Below are positions 35,784 through 43,263 of a DNA stretch of 64,000 bases, one piece after another. Numbering within the stretch: the stretch's first letter is position 1; each line of letters starts with the position of its first letter. Below the pieces are notes generated by a model. That model had not been told where the DNA came from. It made no database searches and saw nothing but the letters and a program-made list of their open reading frames with translations. The position numbers were made by a program, and so were the translations under genes. Source of the stretch: Chitinophaga sp. (lineage in GTDB: Bacteria > Bacteroidota > Bacteroidia > Chitinophagales > Chitinophagaceae); NCBI RefSeq assembly GCF_019236475.1, contig NZ_JAFAIX010000012.1, positions 124,001 to 188,000 of the forward strand, given 5' to 3'.

Positions 35784-37289
35784 ATGAAGAAAAAATTACC
35801 TGCTAGTAAAGGTTTTTCTCCTTTTAAAGAAAATAAATCCGGCAAACAAGAAAAGCCGGCAGCAGGCAACCGCAACCGCCCTTCCTTCGATGGCGAAAGG
35901 CCCGGAAGAGCATCTGCAAAAGATGACAATCGCGACGACAGGTCGCCACGCAAACGCAGCTTCGGTTCTTCCGAAGAAGGCAAAGCTCCTCGCAAACGCA
36001 CTTTTGGTAGCGATAAGCCTGGTGATAAACCAACTTTCCGCAAACGCTCCGACGATAACGACAAAGCTGACGAAAAACCAGCATTTCGTAAACGTACTTT
36101 CGGCGGTGATAAATCTGACGAAAAACCTGCATTCCGCAAACGTTCTTTTGGCAGCGATAAATCTGACGAAAAACCTGCGTTCCGCAAACGTTCTTTCGAC
36201 AAGGATAAATCTGACGAAAAACCTGCATTCCGCAAACGTTCTTTCGACAGCGATAAATCTGACGAAAAACCTGCATTCCGCAAACGTTCTTTCGATACTG
36301 ATAAACCGACTCACCGTAAGAAGGATAACTATTCATCTGAAAATGAGAGCTCCTTCCATGGCGATCGTAATGACAAAACCAGTAAAAACGCAAAAGAAAC
36401 ACCTAGTGGCTTCAACCGCAAGAAATTCTTTGATCGCGTAAATGATCGTTTTGCTGACAAACACGAAAGACGTCGCACCCCTATCAAATCAAAAGGTTCT
36501 TCTGAAGCACCTGCTTTCAAAAAAGAAAGCAAAACTGCGAAAGAAGGTAAGGCAAGCACTTTCGGCCCAGGCGAAATGCCGCTGAATAAATTTATTGCGC
36601 ACTGTGGTCTTTGCTCTCGCAGAAAAGCAGTTGATTATATCCGTGAAGGAAAGGTTACCGTAAATGGTATGGTGGTGAAAGAACCAGCTACCAAAGTAAC
36701 AGCGAAAGATAACATCGCATTGTTGGAGAAGAAAATCACCCTGCAAAAAAACCTGGTATATATCCTCCTCAATAAACCGAAAGGTTATATCACCACTACT
36801 GATGATCCAGAAGGTCGTAAAACCGTAATGGAGCTCATCGAAGATGCGGTGGAAGATGAACGTGTATATCCAGTAGGTCGCCTGGACCGCAATACTTCCG
36901 GTCTGCTGCTCCTCACCAACGACGGTGAACTGGCGCAGACACTGGCGCATCCGAAACATAATATCAAAAAGATCTATCAAGTAGAGCTGGACAAGCCGCT
37001 CACCAAAGCAGATTTTGAGAAAATCATAGCAGGTGTTACCCTCGAAGATGGCGTAGCCCTGGTAGATGCATTGGGATATGTAGATCCAAAAGATAAAAAG
37101 CAAGTAGGTATTGAAATCCACAGTGGTAAGAACCGTATCGTGCGTCGTATTTTCGAACACTTGGAATACAATGTGGAGAAGCTGGATCGCGTGATGTATG
37201 CTGGTCTGACTAAAAAGACCCTGAACCGCGGTCAATGGCGTTTTCTTTCAGAGAAAGAAGTTATCCTGCTGAAACATTTCAAAAAATAA
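35784..37289 (+). CDS. RsuA/RluB-type pseudouridine synthase with repetitive N-terminal extension
   Basis: The protein has 501 residues. The first ~260 form a highly charged, low-complexity Lys/Arg/Asp/Ser extension, including six 16-residue tandem units (residues 78-173; consensus KSDEKPAFRKRSFDSD). An S4 RNA-binding domain follows (MPLNKFIAHCGLCSRRKAVDYI...GKVTVNG), then the catalytic domain with GRLDRNTSGLLLLT (Asp368) and KNRIVRRIFEHL. The enzyme should isomerise a uridine in 23S (RluB-like, U2605) or a related rRNA site. Extended basic or mixed-charge N-termini are known in Bacteroidota RluB relatives and may help bind rRNA. The next pseudouridine synthase gene starts 18 bases after the stop. 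Confidence 0.93.
   Translation: MKKKLPASKGFSPFKENKSGKQEKPAAGNRNRPSFDGERPGRASAKDDNRDDRSPRKRSFGSSEEGKAPRKRTFGSDKPGDKPTFRKRSDDNDKADEKPAFRKRTFGGDKSDEKPAFRKRSFGSDKSDEKPAFRKRSFDKDKSDEKPAFRKRSFDSDKSDEKPAFRKRSFDTDKPTHRKKDNYSSENESSFHGDRNDKTSKNAKETPSGFNRKKFFDRVNDRFADKHERRRTPIKSKGSSEAPAFKKESKTAKEGKASTFGPGEMPLNKFIAHCGLCSRRKAVDYIREGKVTVNGMVVKEPATKVTAKDNIALLEKKITLQKNLVYILLNKPKGYITTTDDPEGRKTVMELIEDAVEDERVYPVGRLDRNTSGLLLLTNDGELAQTLAHPKHNIKKIYQVELDKPLTKADFEKIIAGVTLEDGVALVDALGYVDPKDKKQVGIEIHSGKNRIVRRIFEHLEYNVEKLDRVMYAGLTKKTLNRGQWRFLSEKEVILLKHFKK
36015..36302 (+). repeat. Six 48-base tandem repeats inside the RluB-like gene
   Basis: The units encode residues 78-173 of the pseudouridine synthase with a 48-base (16-codon) period. 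The last four are nearly identical at the DNA level (variants of a GATAAATCTGACGAAAAACC core), while the first two are diverged. Because the period is a multiple of three and lacks stops in other frames, long overlapping frames appear on both strands here; those are not genes. Confidence 0.95.
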
Positions 37290-37307
37290 CCAACAGAACG
37301 GTATTTG

Positions 37308-38030
37308 ATGCGCATAGAAGAGCATATAATAGTAGAAACACCGGATTATATTATCGTGAACAAACCGTCGGGAGTACTAACATTACCTGACCGTCATGAT
37401 AATGAACTGACTTCACTCATTTCCATGATGAAGAAGGCATTTGGTGAGATATATACCGTGCACAGACTGGATCGTGATACTAGTGGTATTATCCTGTTTG
37501 CCCGCAATGAAACTGCCCATAAATATTATTCGCAGCTCTTTGAAAGCAGGGATGTGAAGAAATTCTACCTGGGTATTGTTAATGGGCAACTGATTCCTAG
37601 TAAAGGCAGTGTGGATGAGCCGATTATGGAGCATCCTGTGCAGAAAGGGAAAATGGTAACGAACCGGAAAGGGAAACCTTCTCTCACGGATTATGAAGTG
37701 CTGGAGGATTTCGGGCTGTTTAGCCTCGTGAGAATGCAGATTCATACTGGTCGTACGCACCAGATCAGGGTTCACATGAAGCATTTGGGTCATCCGATTG
37801 CGGTAGATGAATTCTATGGTAACGGGGAGCCGGTGAAATTATCCACCATTAAGAAGAAATTCAAGCTGGGTAAGTATGTAGAGGAAGAAAGGCCCTTACT
37901 GAGCCGATTGGCCTTACATGCAGCGATGCTGGAGTTTAAAGATCAGTCTGGTCAGGTGGTTTCCGTGGAAGCCCCATTACCGAAGGATATGGCTGCGGTA
38001 TTGAATCAACTGCGTAAGCATAAGCGATAG
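37308..38030 (+). CDS. RluA-family pseudouridine synthase
   Basis: The protein is 240 residues from the ATG at 37308 (a TTG just before is in frame but unnecessary). It lacks an S4 domain. The catalytic motif YTVHRLDRDTSGIILFARN has the essential Asp, preceded by IIVNKPSGVLTLPD and followed by IHTGRTHQIRVHMKHLGHPI, the RluA-type end. It makes pseudouridine in rRNA or tRNA (RluA/RluC/TruC relatives). The exact target cannot be read. It is likely co-transcribed with the RluB-like gene and ends just before the two-hairpin module B. Confidence 0.92.
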   Translation: MRIEEHIIVETPDYIIVNKPSGVLTLPDRHDNELTSLISMMKKAFGEIYTVHRLDRDTSGIILFARNETAHKYYSQLFESRDVKKFYLGIVNGQLIPSKGSVDEPIMEHPVQKGKMVTNRKGKPSLTDYEVLEDFGLFSLVRMQIHTGRTHQIRVHMKHLGHPIAVDEFYGNGEPVKLSTIKKKFKLGKYVEEERPLLSRLALHAAMLEFKDQSGQVVSVEAPLPKDMAAVLNQLRKHKR

Positions 38031-38050
38031 TATAGCATTATTTTTTTATT

Positions 38051-38122
38051 AAAAGGGCCCGTTGTCTGCGACCACGGGCCCTTTTATGTCATGTGGCGCC
38101 GAAGGCGCCACATGACATAAAA
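38051..38122. repeat. Two-hairpin intergenic module, copy B
   Basis: Hairpin 1: AAAAGGGCCCGTTGTC (38051-38066), TGC loop, and its partner at 38070-38085 with one mismatch; apex GTC-TGC-GAC as in the other copies. Hairpin 2: a perfect 19-base stem 38082-38100 with 38104-38122 around GAA, unrelated in sequence to hairpin 2 of the other copies. The two hairpins share four T's, so they compete slightly. Located between convergent genes. Confidence 0.85.
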
Positions 38123-38144
38123 GCCTTCCTTCCAGGCATAAAAA

Positions 38145-38166
38145 AAACGGGGAAAAATCCCCGTTT
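38145..38166 (-). terminator. Terminator of the peroxiredoxin gene
   Basis: AAACGGGGA pairs with TCCCCGTTT around AAAA. The A-run before it (38140-38147) becomes a U-run in the minus-strand RNA. It lies 81 bases past the peroxiredoxin stop. Confidence 0.75.
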
Positions 38167-38247
38167 CGTAAAAATCAAAAACCAACCATTAAAAAATCTT
38201 TATCGGACAAAACCTACACCTGGTGGTGGAGTGAGGCTCCGGTATAA

Positions 38248-38883
38248 TTATTTGTTAGGTTGTGGTGTTGTTCTCAGATAAGGCTTAATGATTTTGTGGC
38301 CTTTCGGAAAACGTTCTGGGATGTCTGCGGTAGGCACTGCTGCCGTAACGATAACATCTTCACCATCTTTCCAGTCAGCAGGTGTAGCAACGCTATACTG
38401 AGCTGTGAGCTGGAGGGAATCAATTACTCTAAGTACTTCGTGGAAGTTTCTTCCGGTAGAAGCAGGGTAAGTGATTGTCAGTTTCACTTTTTTGTCTGGT
38501 CCTATGATAAACAGGGATCTGACAGTAAAAGTTTCGGACGCATTAGGATGAATCATGCCATACAGGTTGGCCACTGTTTTGTCTTCGTCAGCGATGATAG
38601 GGAAATTCACGTCACAATTTTGTGTTTCGTTGATATCACCTATCCAGCTATTGTGTTTATCCAGTGGATCCACGCTGAGGGCGAGCACTTTCACGTTGCG
38701 TTTTGCGAACTCACCGTTTAAGAGTGCTGTTTTACCTAACTCGGTAGTACAAACTGGTGTAAAATCCGCAGGGTGCGAAAATAATACTCCCCAGCTATCC
38801 CCAAGGTAATCGTAAAAATTTATTTCTCCTAATGTCGTTTTAGCGGTAAAATTGGGAGCGGTATCTCCAAGTCTTAAACTCAT
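38248..38883 (-). CDS. 1-Cys peroxiredoxin (Prx6 family)
   Basis: This 211-residue peroxiredoxin reduces hydrogen peroxide and organic peroxides. The peroxidatic Cys45 is in HPADFTPVCTTELG. The Prx6-type features are present: LGDTAPNFTAKTTLGEI at the start, ALSVDPLDKHNSWIGDI, FPIIADEDKTVANLYGM, LFIIGPDKKVKLTITYPASTGRN and the long C-terminal extension (DIPERFPKGH). There is no resolving Cys in the usual 2-Cys position. It is cytosolic, with no signal peptide. A -7-like TATTTTTG (38911-38918, minus strand) lies 28 bases upstream. Confidence 0.95.
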   Translation of the reverse strand: MSLRLGDTAPNFTAKTTLGEINFYDYLGDSWGVLFSHPADFTPVCTTELGKTALLNGEFAKRNVKVLALSVDPLDKHNSWIGDINETQNCDVNFPIIADEDKTVANLYGMIHPNASETFTVRSLFIIGPDKKVKLTITYPASTGRNFHEVLRVIDSLQLTAQYSVATPADWKDGEDVIVTAAVPTADIPERFPKGHKIIKPYLRTTPQPNK

Positions 38884-39178
38884 AGTTATATAATTTACGA
38901 ATTACGCATTCAAAAATAGGACTTTCCTACAAATGTTATAGACTTTAAAGGAACTTTTTATTTTTTTTCAAACGAATTGTGATGAACGGAAGTTTTGGGG
39001 TTAACAAACAAAAGGGTACAAACAAGGACAAATAAGGGTTAATTCATCTGGATAAAACTAATGAGAGCCAGGCCGTTACTGGGTCAACAAACTTCCGGGG
39101 CGCCTACAAACCAGCAGTTTAGCTTGCGGCTGGCCCTTCATATAACAGGCCGGGCTTTTAATAATTTTTTAATACAAT
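38884..39178. other. 295-base intergenic region upstream of peroxiredoxin
   Basis: It contains a minus-strand TATTTTTG (38911-38918), a poly-T tract (38957-38968) and two GGGTTAA elements about 37 bases apart (near 38998 and 39037) with ACAAA-rich sequence between them. A GC-rich stretch at 39068-39158 may fold but gives no convincing stem. No gene is seen. Confidence 0.4.
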
Positions 39179-39532
39179 TTAAGCCGAGTGATGCAACTGC
39201 CAGGCATAATAGGCCAGGCTGAATTTCATATCATCCGCCAGATCTGCTTCTTGTCGGGCAGCAGCATCATCCAGCTCGAGCTCTAGGTATCCAAGGTATA
39301 GGTCGTAATTTCCTTCCAGGTTTTTGACACACTGCCTGATCTTCTTGTTGATCGCTTTTCTGGCTGCGGGAGGAAGCCCAGGTTGCTCGGGCCCCGCCGG
39401 CGATACCGGCATTGCGATAATTTTTCCTTTCTCTTCTGCAATCTCTTCTTTCTCCAGCCAGGTTACCTGCTGCAGAATGGCGCCGATATGAAGAGGCTGC
39501 CGAGTGCTGGTAGTAGTTCGTGCTGTGGTCAT
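39179..39532 (-). CDS. Small hypothetical protein
   Basis: The protein is 117 residues with no signal peptide. The N-terminus is Thr/Arg-rich (MTTARTTTSTRQPLH), the centre has a Glu/Lys helix (WLEKEEIAEEKGKI) and a Pro-rich linker, and the C-terminal half is helical and acidic (CVKNLEGNYDLYLGYLELELDD). I do not recognise a family. It is divergent from the WYL regulator gene. A minus-strand TAGATTTG (39556-39563) fits a -7 box 24 bases upstream. It could be controlled by the neighbouring regulator. Confidence 0.6.
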   Translation of the reverse strand: MTTARTTTSTRQPLHIGAILQQVTWLEKEEIAEEKGKIIAMPVSPAGPEQPGLPPAARKAINKKIRQCVKNLEGNYDLYLGYLELELDDAAARQEADLADDMKFSLAYYAWQLHHSA

Positions 39533-39632
39533 TGCCTTCAGATTTAATTACAATACAAATCTACTCGCCCGTTACGCAAGGGATATGCGTAGTGAAAAAG
39601 TTTTCTGTATTTTTAAACCAAATTTTTTGTTT

Positions 39633-40637
39633 GTGCCAAAAAATAAAGACGCCGTATCGCGATATCGCTGGATAGATGAACGATTACGGAATAAACGATT
39701 GCCTGAGCCTACCCTGGAAAGCCTGATAGAGTACGTTTCTGAAAAAATGGATGCCGTTATTTCCACCCGTACCATCCAGAAAGACATACAGGACATGCGA
39801 CAGGACCCGGAGCTGAATTATATGGCGCCTATCGTATATGACCGTAGTAGCAGAACCTATCGGTATACTGATGAGAATTATTCCATCGGGCAGATGCCTA
39901 TTGAAGAAGCCGACCTACAAGGCCTGGAAATAGCTATCGGTATATTAGAACAGTTTCGCAGTTTGCCGGTCATTCAGCAGTTTGAGGATTCCATCCTGAA
40001 GATTGCCGCCAGCTTGAAAATGAACCGGGATGAACTTCAGCACCAGGGCCTTATCCGCTTTACCAGAACGTCCCAGTATAAAGGGGCCGAACATATTCGG
40101 GAAATAGTGGATGCTATCAAAAACCTGGAAGTAATTCGCATTGCCTACCAAAGCTTTGATAGAGATGAGCCCAAAGAACACTGGGTGGAACCTTATCACC
40201 TGCGGGAATACCAACACCGCTTTTATCTCATCGGTAAAAGCCAGCAAACCCGCGGCGGCGCTGTACTCACCTTCGCCCTGGATCGTATCGTGAAATTGTG
40301 GCCTACCATGAAGTTCTTTGATCAAAAGAATTTCGATGATGCGAGCTATTTCCAACATGCTATTGGCATTACCGTGCATGATGGAGAACCAGAAGAAGTG
40401 CTGCTTTCCTTTACACCAAGACAAGGAAAATACCTTAAAACACAGCCGATTCACGCATCCCAGAAAATCATCAAAGACACGGAAACGGCCTGTCATATTT
40501 CGCTGCATGTAGTGATCAATCCAGAACTGATTATGACGCTGCTCAGCTATGGCGCCAATGTGAAAGTATTACAGCCTGCGTCCCTTGTGAAACGCATGAA
40601 AGAAGAAACCCAGCAGATGATGAAATCGTACCAGTAA
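39633..40637 (+). CDS. WYL-domain transcriptional regulator
   Basis: The protein is 334 residues from the GTG at 39633 (VPKNKDAVSRYRWIDERLR). An ATG at 39585 adds 16 residues and a more distant ATG (39504) overlaps the divergent gene; I prefer the GTG because homologous proteins start close to the KNKDA-type segment. An N-terminal winged helix (LESLIEYVSEKM, ISTRTIQKDIQDMRQDPEL) precedes a WYL domain (IRIAYQSF, EHWVEPYHLREYQHRFYLIGK, FALDRIVKLW) and a WCX end. Such proteins sense nucleic acids or ligands and often control defence or stress genes. Downstream is the secreted nucleotidyltransferase-like gene, separated by a terminator hairpin. Confidence 0.88.
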   Translation: MPKNKDAVSRYRWIDERLRNKRLPEPTLESLIEYVSEKMDAVISTRTIQKDIQDMRQDPELNYMAPIVYDRSSRTYRYTDENYSIGQMPIEEADLQGLEIAIGILEQFRSLPVIQQFEDSILKIAASLKMNRDELQHQGLIRFTRTSQYKGAEHIREIVDAIKNLEVIRIAYQSFDRDEPKEHWVEPYHLREYQHRFYLIGKSQQTRGGAVLTFALDRIVKLWPTMKFFDQKNFDDASYFQHAIGITVHDGEPEEVLLSFTPRQGKYLKTQPIHASQKIIKDTETACHISLHVVINPELIMTLLSYGANVKVLQPASLVKRMKEETQQMMKSYQ

Positions 40638-40653
40638 TATCACTATATTTAAG

Positions 40654-40690
40654 AAAGGGGCATACCATAAAAAATGTGGTATGCCCCTTT
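40654..40690 (+). terminator. Terminator of the WYL regulator gene
   Basis: AAAGGGGCATACCA (40654-40667) pairs perfectly with 40677-40690 and is followed by T's. It separates the regulator transcript from the next gene. Confidence 0.85.
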
Positions 40691-40753
40691 TTATATGCTC
40701 CCCTTTCAACTACAATCAGAGCGCAGTATATCCAACGATATTGCTAATCAAAT

Positions 40754-40767
40754 GCTATCCTGATAGC
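40754..40767. promoter_or_regulatory. Dyad GCTATC-CT-GATAGC ahead of the NTase/lectin gene
   Basis: A perfect 6-base inverted repeat with a 2-base centre lies 26 bases before the ATG at 40793, where a repressor could block transcription. The WYL regulator encoded just upstream is the obvious candidate to bind it. This is inference from position only. Confidence 0.35.
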
Positions 40768-40792
40768 TATACATAACCCTCAAAAAAAATAC

Positions 40793-42361
40793 ATGAAAAA
40801 GTTAATCCTTAATGTAGCCCTATTCCTTATTGGATTTATTCTCCCTGTGGGTTCCGTTTCAGCGCAAATGGCCGCTAGATTGGAGCCCTATTTTGATTCC
40901 TATACAAAATTTGTTACCAGCAACGCTAGAGATAGTATTGTTTTAATGTACCAAAAAGGGAGAATTGTCAGCGACACTAACAACCTAAAACTCAGGCTTG
41001 GCGCCAAGTTCTCCCCCAAAACATTTTCAACCTTCAGTTTCTTAATTGTAGGTGGCTATGGCACCAATACGCCAGTCAGAAGTAGCGTTATAGGGTCCCA
41101 GTCATCTGATCTGGATCTCGATATGCTTTTTAAAATCGACGACGGTAAAAAAGCTGATATTTCCGCTGTTGTGTTTAAGCAACAAGTCGCGTTATGGTTA
41201 AGAGATATTTACCCCGATACCAACCGCTACAAAATTTTCATTAAAGATCCTGTGGTAGCAGTAGAAGCGGATACCACCTTCCCTGATAATACCAACTTAA
41301 AATATCAGATTGAGATAGGATCTTTCAATCAATTGAAAGATCCTAAAGACAGCCTATGTCTCCCTGCCCAGTTATGCTCCGAATTAGCCTGGGGTATTAA
41401 TACGTCATCATGGCAGGAAACAACATCACCTAGTTTCCCCAGAAATTTTAATCAGAAATTTCTGTCAGATACTATACAAGGCCGAAAAGTGTTCAGTGAT
41501 TGCAAAATGCTGAAGTATTGGAATAAATACGCTAATTACGATATTAATCCAGATAATATTCCGCCATCTATTTCTTACTTGATAGCTGCTTATAACTGGC
41601 TCACCTGGCCACCAGCCCCCAATACCTACCGATTACAACAACTAATAGTTATGGTGGATAGCCTGCGAAAGAATGTATTCAATAACGACTGCTCCAATGT
41701 AAGAAATGCCCGTTTGAACGTACCTTTTTTTACCGCTGCTGATCCGAATGTTTTGAGTAAGATGGATACTGTAGCACTGAAAAGGTTTTGCAATTCCTTG
41801 AAGAAATTATCTGACACTTTACAATTTGTTTCAGCCCAGACCGATATAAACAGGGCACTCTTAGCCTTAAGCAATGTGTTTCCAGACTTCAATAATGCTC
41901 CTCCGGGTACTTACAATATACAGCCCTATAGCAGTTTAAAGGTTATTTATCCCAAGAATGGAGGCGTTGCGGATGGCGATACTATCGTACAAATCACGTC
42001 CACCAATGATGCTAGTAAAAAGTGGGTAATCACCAATATTGAAGCCTCTCAGGGCAAATTCTACTATACCATTAAAAATCAGAAGAGTCAGCGAGCATTG
42101 GATGTTTACAATAAATCTACTGCTGCGGGAGCCCCCATCGTTCAAAATCAATTTAACAACAACGATTCTCAATTATGGGAAATAGTTTTCCTGGAATATC
42201 TTAATAACGGTGCCAACAAGTTGTATAAAGTAGTAAATAAGAAAAGTAAATTAGTCATGGATGCAGGGCCATCATCCACTGATAATGCAGTTACTACACA
42301 AGCGAATCCGAATACAACTACGAGTCAGAAGTGGTATCTTATAGAAGTGCCTGGGCTTTAA
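40793..42361 (+). CDS. Secreted protein: OAS/CD-NTase-like nucleotidyltransferase fold plus ricin-type lectin domain
   Basis: The 522 residues begin with a Sec signal peptide (MKKLILNVALFLIGF...SVSAQ). Residues about 80-300 carry the order of motifs of the OAS/cGAS/CD-NTase nucleotidyltransferase fold: VGGYGTNTPV (residues 87-95, GG-x-GT type), then SSDLDLDML with Asp106/108/110 as the metal pair, a possible third carboxylate in YQIEIG (Glu174), and a helical region CKMLKYWNKYANY followed by PPSISYLIAAYNWL, close to the OAS1 pattern of K-Y-W then P-P-x-Y-x-L-E-L-L-T-V-Y-A-W. The C-terminal ~130 residues are a ricin-B/RICIN beta-trefoil-like domain with KKWVI, SQLWEI and SQKWYLI repeats. Export of such an enzyme is unusual; it may be a toxin or a non-catalytic binding protein. 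No type IX signal is seen. Confidence 0.6.
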   Translation: MKKLILNVALFLIGFILPVGSVSAQMAARLEPYFDSYTKFVTSNARDSIVLMYQKGRIVSDTNNLKLRLGAKFSPKTFSTFSFLIVGGYGTNTPVRSSVIGSQSSDLDLDMLFKIDDGKKADISAVVFKQQVALWLRDIYPDTNRYKIFIKDPVVAVEADTTFPDNTNLKYQIEIGSFNQLKDPKDSLCLPAQLCSELAWGINTSSWQETTSPSFPRNFNQKFLSDTIQGRKVFSDCKMLKYWNKYANYDINPDNIPPSISYLIAAYNWLTWPPAPNTYRLQQLIVMVDSLRKNVFNNDCSNVRNARLNVPFFTAADPNVLSKMDTVALKRFCNSLKKLSDTLQFVSAQTDINRALLALSNVFPDFNNAPPGTYNIQPYSSLKVIYPKNGGVADGDTIVQITSTNDASKKWVITNIEASQGKFYYTIKNQKSQRALDVYNKSTAAGAPIVQNQFNNNDSQLWEIVFLEYLNNGANKLYKVVNKKSKLVMDAGPSSTDNAVTTQANPNTTTSQKWYLIEVPGL

Positions 42362-42381
42362 AGTACACAGGATCATTATAA

Positions 42382-42417
42382 AAAAGGGCTGACCATCAAT
42401 ATTTGGTCAGCCCTTTT
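42382..42417. terminator. Bidirectional terminator, 14-bp stem
   Basis: AAAAGGGCTGACCA (42382-42395) pairs perfectly with 42404-42417. It lies between two convergent genes and has A/T flanks suited to both directions. Confidence 0.85.
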
Positions 42418-42440
42418 CAGACATAATTTTTTGCTGCGAG

Positions 42441-43163
42441 TTACTTGACTGGCTTGATGAAGAGGCTGTCTGCCATAGGCTGATTTACCTCCATCTTGTT
42501 TATTACCATTGTCATCATACCACCCTGAGAGCTCTTAGCCGGATATATGTACCCTTCCGGATTCTTTTGATATTCAGAGAAATCAGATACTAATTCCTGT
42601 TCCTTACCACCAATATTCAGGCTGTTTTTAGCCCGTACAATGTAGTAAGTTCCTGCATCCAGGTATACATAACCTACATTCCCCTCTTTGGTGGTCACTT
42701 TCAGTTTATAGGCCGGTTTTCCGTTTACGGAATCTTTACCCATATAAGTTAAGGTTTTGCCTTTGGCTGCGTAATCATACAATTCGCTGCCAGATACATC
42801 TAATAAGCCTTTCATGGCGGTGAAAGTGGAAGAATCCATATCCTCTGGACTCATTTGTCCCATAATCGGCATGAAAATCCAACCTGATTTCTGGTTTACT
42901 ACCTGTACATTGCTGGTTCCCATTACATCAAATTCTAGGCGCATGGATTTATTGTTCACACCCCATCTTTTAAAGGGGATTTCCTGGCCCTGAGCCATTG
43001 TTACACCTTCAACATATTGAGATTTGATGCCAGATATTTTGGCAATCCCACCCATTGCGGCGTAATGCTTATTCAGAATATCGGTTAGGGTTTGTCCAAA
43101 CGATGCAGTGGCTGATGCGAACAGCATCACGACCATTACACTGAAGTATTTGAATGCTTGCAT
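42441..43163 (-). CDS. LolA-like periplasmic protein (outer-membrane lipoprotein-sorting family)
   Basis: This 240-residue protein has a signal peptide ending ATASFGQ. The mature part begins TLTDILNKHYAAMGGIAKISGIKS and is strand-rich (KRWGVNNKSMRLEFDVMG, GKPAYKLKVTTKEGNVGYVYLDAGTYYIV, VSDFSEYQ). This matches the half-barrel fold shared by LolA/LolB and related Bacteroidota proteins, which bind lipids or lipoprotein acyl chains in the periplasm. It is probably not LolA itself; several such paralogues exist per genome in this group. It is convergent with the secreted lectin-domain gene. Confidence 0.75.
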   Translation of the reverse strand: MQAFKYFSVMVVMLFASATASFGQTLTDILNKHYAAMGGIAKISGIKSQYVEGVTMAQGQEIPFKRWGVNNKSMRLEFDVMGTSNVQVVNQKSGWIFMPIMGQMSPEDMDSSTFTAMKGLLDVSGSELYDYAAKGKTLTYMGKDSVNGKPAYKLKVTTKEGNVGYVYLDAGTYYIVRAKNSLNIGGKEQELVSDFSEYQKNPEGYIYPAKSSQGGMMTMVINKMEVNQPMADSLFIKPVK

Positions 43164-43263
43164 AAAAGAAATTTAATCAACTAAAGATAATATAAAATCA
43201 TATCCATCACTTTCCTCTCTGATGCTTTCTGTCAAACTCCGTGCTAATCCTTAGATTTACACC

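Noticed and set aside
35771..36441. Several repetitive open frames on both strands across the RluB-like N-terminus
   Set aside because: The 48-base repeat has a period divisible by three, so the absence of stops propagates in every frame. Only the plus-strand frame continues into S4 and pseudouridine synthase domains.
38093..38281. A 62-codon frame after the RluA-type gene
   Set aside because: It starts inside hairpin 2 of module B and overlaps the peroxiredoxin gene end; no coding features.
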